In this document: piece after piece, positions 60,841 to 64,000 of the stretch | Position numbering within the stretch: position 1 is the first letter of the stretch | How the letters are laid out: each line of letters starts with the position of its first letter | Source: Pseudomonadota bacterium | GTDB taxonomy: Bacteria; Myxococcota_A; Bradymonadia; Bradymonadales; GCA-2716585 | DNA: 64,000 nt | NCBI GenBank assembly: GCA_005804885.1 | Contig: SYOX01000333.1 | Span: 37,601 to 101,600 of the forward strand | Reading direction: 5' to 3' | Notes under the pieces: generated by a model | Databases searched by the model: none | What the model was told of the DNA's origin: nothing | Seen by the model: the letters and a program-made list of their open reading frames with translations, nothing else | Program-made: the position numbers and the translations under genes

Positions 60841-61533
60841 ATGCCGCACTGGCAAGCAACATCCTTCAATCCCACAGGCGTCTTCGTCTACGGCACCCTC
60901 CGCAGCGGCTTCGCCCCACACCGGGCGCTGGCCCTCGGCCTCATCAGCGCCCGACCGGCCATCCTCCGGGGCTACGACATGCTCCACCTGCCTGAAGGCT
61001 ACCCCGCCCTCTTCCAGGCCGACCACGACCGCCCCATCCACGGCGAGCTGCTCACCTTCGACGACCTCGACGGCGCCCTGGCCCGCTTCGACGATTACGA
61101 AGGCTGCCGCCCTGGCGACCCGACAAGCCTCTATCGGCGCTTCGTCGTTTCGGTACACCCCGTTGAACAAAAAGAAGACCTCGTTGGAGGAGACCCCGTC
61201 GAGGAGCAATCCGATCCCGTCGAGAGACCCCATCGAGGAACAACTGACCCCGTCGAGGAACCAGAAGACCCCGTCGAGGAACCAGAAGACCCCGTCGAGG
61301 AACCAGAAGACCCCGTTGGGGAACCAGAAGACCCCGTCGAGGAACAATCAGACCCCGTCGAGGAACCAGAAGACCCCGTCGGGGGACAAGGCAGCCTCAC
61401 CGATCCGCCCTCTCCTGTCCTGGCCTGGTGCTATGTCTACGCGGCCCAAGGCCGCGCCGATGCGCTGTTGCGAGGGGCTGTCGAGGTTTTTGATGGAGAC
61501 TGGGCATTATTCATCGGTAATCTTGATGAATGA
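60841..61533 (+). CDS. Gamma-glutamylcyclotransferase-like protein with repeat insertion
   Basis: A 230-aa protein starting at ATG 60841. Residues 13-110 match the first part of the GGCT/AIG2 fold: GVFVYGTLRSGFAPHRAL with the family's YGTL motif (17-20), HGELLTFDDLDGALARFDDY, and catalytic-type Glu87 in DYEG. Residues 193-230 (VLAWCYVYAAQGRADAL) supply the last strand. Between them, residues 118-181 are a run of DPVEEPE heptapeptides from a 21-bp minisatellite, not found in normal members. The insert lies where the family has a surface loop, so the core fold may survive. Normal enzymes form 5-oxoproline from gamma-glutamyl compounds. The 3' end overlaps the opposite-strand SGNH remnant by 27 nt. 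Confidence 0.78.
   Translation: MPHWQATSFNPTGVFVYGTLRSGFAPHRALALGLISARPAILRGYDMLHLPEGYPALFQADHDRPIHGELLTFDDLDGALARFDDYEGCRPGDPTSLYRRFVVSVHPVEQKEDLVGGDPVEEQSDPVERPHRGTTDPVEEPEDPVEEPEDPVEEPEDPVGEPEDPVEEQSDPVEEPEDPVGGQGSLTDPPSPVLAWCYVYAAQGRADALLRGAVEVFDGDWALFIGNLDE
61246..61392 (+). repeat. 21-bp minisatellite within the GGCT-like gene
   Basis: Seven units of GACCCCGTCGAGGAACCAGA+A starting at 61246, 61267, 61288, 61309, 61330, 61351 and 61372; three are identical and the others have 1-5 changes. Degenerate units precede it from about 61192. The period is seven codons, so expansions keep the frame. It also creates long spurious frames on the other strand. Confidence 0.9.
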
Positions 61534-62238
61534 GGCGGGTGAGGGCTTGGCCTTGGGGGAGAGTTGACGCTCGGAGAGGGCTTTCATCATGGCGCGGGCG
61601 AGGTTGCCCCACATGATGTCGTGGAAGCGGGGCTTGAAGTGGATGAAGTCGGGGCGCGCGACGCCCTTCTTGCTCCACTGGAGGACGGAGCCGCGGCCTC
61701 TCATGGCGGCGTAGAAGTCCCAGAAGGCCAGCTTGAGCTCCTGGGCGGCCTGGCGCTTCTCCTGGGTGCGCTGTTCCATGCGGGGGTGTCCTTCGAGGAA
61801 GCCGTGGAGCTTGCGGGTGGCAAAGTCGGGCGGCGAGAGGATGAGGATGGGGACGTCGGGGCCGAGGGCGCGGCGGGTGCGATCAATGGCGGTGCGCATC
61901 CAGCCCGGGTGTCCCTGGGGCGACCACATGTTGCTGCCGGTGTGGAAGATGACCAGGTCGCAGGCCCGCTTGTGCATGCTGTCGATGAAGACGGCCTCGT
62001 CCATCCGGGAGAGGCGAAAGACGCTCAGGGCGCTGACGCCGAGGCCGTCGACGACGACGCCGGGCTGGTCGTTTTCGAAAGCGGCGCCGAAGAAGCGGAC
62101 GACGCCGCCCGCGACGGCGAGCCGGAGGGCGAGGGTCCTGGGTGGGGGAGATCGACGGCGGCCGGGTCACGTCGCCGGAGCGCTCGTCGGGCCCGAGCAG
62201 CCGAGCAGGAGCAGGAGCGGCGCAAGGTGACGGAGCAT
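61507..62238 (-). pseudogene. Decayed SGNH/GDSL-type hydrolase
   Basis: From ATG 62238 the strand encodes a neat lipoprotein leader (MLRHLAPLLLLLGCSGPTSA) and then meets TGA at 62169-62167. The same frame stays open afterwards: LAVAGGVVRFFGAAFENDQP, GVVVDGLGVSALSVFRLSRM, DLVIFHTGSNMW, and DFIHFKPRFHDIMWGNLARA. This is the C-terminal half of an SGNH-type surface hydrolase, with the third block N and the final Asp-x-x-His region. Block I with the nucleophile Ser and most of the N-terminus are gone. An internal deletion plus an in-frame stop best explains this. An intact short product could begin at ATG 62004 (165 aa). Confidence 0.6.
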
Positions 62239-62285
62239 GGCGGGCTTCTCGGGGTCGAGCTGCTCTCGTCGGGAAGGGCAAGTGC

Positions 62286-62315
62286 TTGGGTTGGTCAGGT
62301 TCGCTGTGCTAGAAC
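62286..62315 (+). promoter_or_regulatory. Possible promoter of the histidine kinase gene
   Basis: TTGGGT (62286-62291), an 18-bp spacer, and TAGAAC (62310-62315). The match is moderate and lies about 75 bp before ATG 62390. Confidence 0.25.
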
Positions 62316-62389
62316 GTGTTCATACAGCATCTACCTCCTCCACCGCATGATCGTCTGTCGACGGTCATCGGGCAAACGAGCTTGAGAAT

Positions 62390-63559
62390 ATGGGATCGAT
62401 GGACGAAGAAAATCGCTCCGAGCAGATCGAGCGGCTCCAGCAGCAGGTCGAGTCGATCGGGATCGAGCTGGAGACGACCAACCTGGAGCTTCAGGCTCAG
62501 GGGGAGCGCTGGCGCCTGCTGGTCGAGAACGCGCCGCTGGGCATCCTGTCGATGGACCTCACGGGCCAGATCATCGACTTGAACCCGGCGCTGCTCAAGA
62601 TCCTCGGCTCTCCTTCGGCGGAGGCCACCCGGGCGATCAACATGTTGACCTTTCCGCCGCTGATCGCCTCGGGGGCCTCGGCCAACATCCGCCGGTGCAT
62701 CGAGGAAGGCCAGACGATCACCTGCGAGCACCCCTACCAGACGAAGTGGGGCAAGAGCACCCTGGTGCGCTACTACCTCACGCCCATCCTCAACGCGGCC
62801 GGAGAGGTCATCGGCGCCCAGGCGCTCGTCGAGGATCGCGCCGAGGCCATCCGCGCCGAGGCGGCCGAGGCGCTGGCTCGGCGGATGGAGACGGTCGGGA
62901 CCATGGCCGCAGGGGTGGCGCACGACACCAACGTGCTCTTCGGCGCCATTCTGGGCCACGCCACGGCGGCCAAGGAGCGCCTGGACCCGTTGGACCCCAA
63001 CCACATGGATCTCAAGGGGATTCTCGACGCCTGTCGGCAGGGTCGAGGGCTGGCGCTCAAGCTGGCCAGCCTCGCCCGGCGCCCCTCGCCTGAGCTCGTC
63101 GAGGTCGATCTGGCCCCGCTGATCGAGGCGTTGGTCGAGGAGTTCAGGTCCACGGCGCCCCGAGGCGTCGAGGTGTCTTTTGAGGTGCGCGGCCCGCTGC
63201 CGAGGGTCGAGGCCGACGCGGCCCAGCTGGGCCGCGCGATCCTGGAGGTGTGTCGGAACGCGCTGGTCGCTGCCGAGGGCGAGGGTCGAATCGGGGTGGT
63301 GCTTGAGGCTGTCAGGTCGGGGCAGGAGCCGCAGAAGGTCCAGATCCGCATCAGCGACGACGGCCCCGGGATGCCGCCGGAGATCCTTGAGCACGCCTTC
63401 GAACCCTTCTTCACCACCCATCCCCAGGGCAGCGTCGCCGGCGGGCTGGGGCTGGCGATCGTCTACGGTTGCCTGCGCACGCACGGAGGCGACGTGTGCA
63501 TCGAGAGCACCCCGGGTCAGGGCACCACGCTCACCCTGGAGCTGCCTGCCAAGGCCTGA
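62390..63559 (+). CDS. Soluble PAS histidine kinase (orphan)
   Basis: A 389-aa protein without membrane segments or signal peptide. Residues 5-38 are a coiled coil. Residues 40-150 are a PAS domain (WRLLVENAPLGILSMDLTGQ, IIDLNPALLKILG). The H-box METVGTMAAGVAHDTNV holds the likely phosphorylated His178, where the usual 'HDFNN' is HDTNV. The ATPase part has N-box CRNALVAAEG, G1 DDGPGMP, F-box FEPFFTTH, and G2 GGLGLAIVYG. No receiver or DNA-binding partner gene lies nearby in the window, so it is an orphan sensor with cytoplasmic input. Start ATG 62390; an in-frame ATG lies at 62399. Confidence 0.9.
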   Translation: MGSMDEENRSEQIERLQQQVESIGIELETTNLELQAQGERWRLLVENAPLGILSMDLTGQIIDLNPALLKILGSPSAEATRAINMLTFPPLIASGASANIRRCIEEGQTITCEHPYQTKWGKSTLVRYYLTPILNAAGEVIGAQALVEDRAEAIRAEAAEALARRMETVGTMAAGVAHDTNVLFGAILGHATAAKERLDPLDPNHMDLKGILDACRQGRGLALKLASLARRPSPELVEVDLAPLIEALVEEFRSTAPRGVEVSFEVRGPLPRVEADAAQLGRAILEVCRNALVAAEGEGRIGVVLEAVRSGQEPQKVQIRISDDGPGMPPEILEHAFEPFFTTHPQGSVAGGLGLAIVYGCLRTHGGDVCIESTPGQGTTLTLELPAKA

Positions 63560-63624
63560 TACGCCCCCTTGATCCCAGGGCAGGTTTGCTCAGTGAAGCC
63601 TGAAGTCCTGCCGCGCTCGCTGAT

Positions 63625-63863
63625 CGCCCCACGCTCCTCGCACCGCCCCCCACAAGGGGGGACGGGCTCGTCGGGTGGGGCTTGGAGGCGCGGGCGGGCT
63701 ACGCCCCTTGGGCGCAGGCCGGCGGGCGGACGACAGCGGATCGCCGGGGAGGATCAGCGCGTCGAAGTGGGCCTGTGGATTGGGGTTTTCACGCCCCCTG
63801 GTGTCGACATCGGTCGCGCGCAGGCCTGCGACTGACAGGGCGCAGCCCACCCTGAGTTTCTAG
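63625..63863. repeat. Palindromic repeat, copy 2 (right arm missing)
   Basis: Same order as 19175-19409: CGCCCCACGCTCCTCGCACC, GGGCTCGTCGGGTGGGGCTT, CGCGTCGAAGTGGGCC, TGTGGATTGGGGTTTTC, GTGTCGAC, and GACAGGGCGCAGCCCACCCT. It ends at the TTCTAG position where copy 1 continues into its 54-bp right arm. Arm and centre show scattered changes, so it is older or diverged. It starts 65 bp after the kinase stop. Confidence 0.8.
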
Positions 63864-64000
63864 AACGCTGATTGGTTTGGTCGATGTCGTGGTAGAGGGC
63901 ATCGGCCATCAGCACCACACCTGAATTTGGGCTGCTCTCGGTCGAATGAGAGTCAAAACGCCCTACTTCGTCACTGCCGATCCCGATAGGGACGGGATCC
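63754..64000 (-). CDS. Partial ORF from beyond the right edge, tail inside repeat
   Basis: The minus strand is open from the window end to TGA at 63756-63754. The first 46 codons (DPVPIGIGSDEVGRFDSHST, then GVVLMADALYHDIDQTNQRS) come from a locally less GC-rich stretch; the rest (SGWAAPCQSQACARP and on) is encoded by the palindromic repeat. If real, the repeat has replaced the end of a gene. No family recognised; it may be non-coding. Confidence 0.3.
   Translation of the reverse strand, partial: DPVPIGIGSDEVGRFDSHSTESSPNSGVVLMADALYHDIDQTNQRSRNSGWAAPCQSQACARPMSTPGGVKTPIHRPTSTR

Noticed and set aside
60769..61347. N-terminal extension (FLDGVFWF repeats) of the minus-strand giant gene
   Set aside because: It is the antisense of the 21-bp minisatellite in the GGCT gene; a good ribosome-binding site and signal peptide start at GTG 60768.

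Overview
The window is GC-rich bacterial DNA with strongly G/C-biased third codon positions. The gene content points to a predatory or gliding type of Myxococcota (former deltaproteobacteria). It has many outer-membrane lipoproteins with MopE-type 'DGIDNDCDG' and thrombospondin type-3 repeats. It also has a Ser/Thr kinase fused to WD40 repeats, two PilT-type motor ATPases in tandem, a TIGR02147 regulator, and large cysteine-rich or pentapeptide surface proteins. The lineage is an inference: there is no rRNA or other phylogenetic marker here. TIGR02147 is best known from Fibrobacteres, Bdellovibrionota and Bradymonadia-like groups.

Layout. 0-2.5 kb: two minus-strand surface proteins, the first cut by the window edge, the second a PEGA-domain protein. 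2.5-8 kb: a TIGR02147 gene overlapping the first of two large beta-helix lipoproteins, behind an AT-rich region with GTTTACA half-sites. 8-13.2 kb: a 944-aa Cys-rich/propeller lipoprotein converging on a metzincin-like lipoprotein, with tandem repeats and an 81-bp hairpin between them. 13.2-19.1 kb: a tightly packed minus-strand operon encoding a Cys-rich secreted protein, a six-hairpin glycosidase-like protein, a sugar nucleotidyltransferase and a sulfatase-fold enzyme with Thr at the nucleophile position. 19.2-19.5 kb: a 289-bp near-perfect palindromic repeat, with a broken second copy at 63.6-63.9 kb. 19.6-21.5 kb: the fluoride channel CrcB and a zinc-ribbon membrane protein. 21.5-27 kb: a four-gene operon (DUF1549/1553-like, Tat-exported DUF1501, heme-like lipoprotein, Cys-rich lipoprotein). 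27.2-30.4 kb: a GPI-ethanolamine-phosphate-transferase-like membrane enzyme and a PQQ-type propeller lipoprotein. 30.6-34.4 kb: a small lipoprotein and the kinase-WD40 protein. 34.5-39.1 kb: PilT and a HEAT-PilT fusion. 39.2-40.3 kb: an OmpA-domain protein.

40.6-41.06 kb holds four tRNA genes: Pro(GGG), Arg(CCG), Glu(CTC) and Arg(ACG). A strong terminator and then an accessory patch follow. The patch has a shrunken IS66-like element, an SRPBCC gene, and a toxin-antitoxin-like pair whose first gene carries a 1-nt deletion. The pair lies between two direct copies of a 49-bp repeat that looks like an IS end. 43.5-45.4 kb: a membrane protein and an alpha/beta hydrolase. 45.6-51.2 kb: a small Cys-rich lipoprotein, a 1102-aa TSP3/MopE lipoprotein, and a cytochrome/copper-monooxygenase lipoprotein with a near-consensus sigma-70 promoter. 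51.2-54.7 kb: an ABA4-like membrane protein, an unknown lipoprotein, and a DCC-family protein coupled to a haloalkane-dehalogenase-like hydrolase. 54.8-60.8 kb: a 1991-aa lipoprotein (TSP3, repeated beta domains, pentapeptide repeats, C-terminal FGE-like domain lacking the catalytic cysteine motif). 60.8-63.6 kb: a gamma-glutamylcyclotransferase-like gene interrupted by a 21-bp minisatellite, a decayed SGNH hydrolase, and an orphan PAS histidine kinase.

Most of the window encodes envelope display proteins and machinery for surface motility and signalling. No CRISPR array, prophage, reverse transcriptase or classical defence operon was seen. The most unusual elements are the giant palindromic repeat, the HEAT-PilT paralog without its His-box histidine, the 1991-aa lipoprotein, the minisatellite inside an enzyme fold, and the tRNA-adjacent patch with the frameshifted toxin-antitoxin-like pair.
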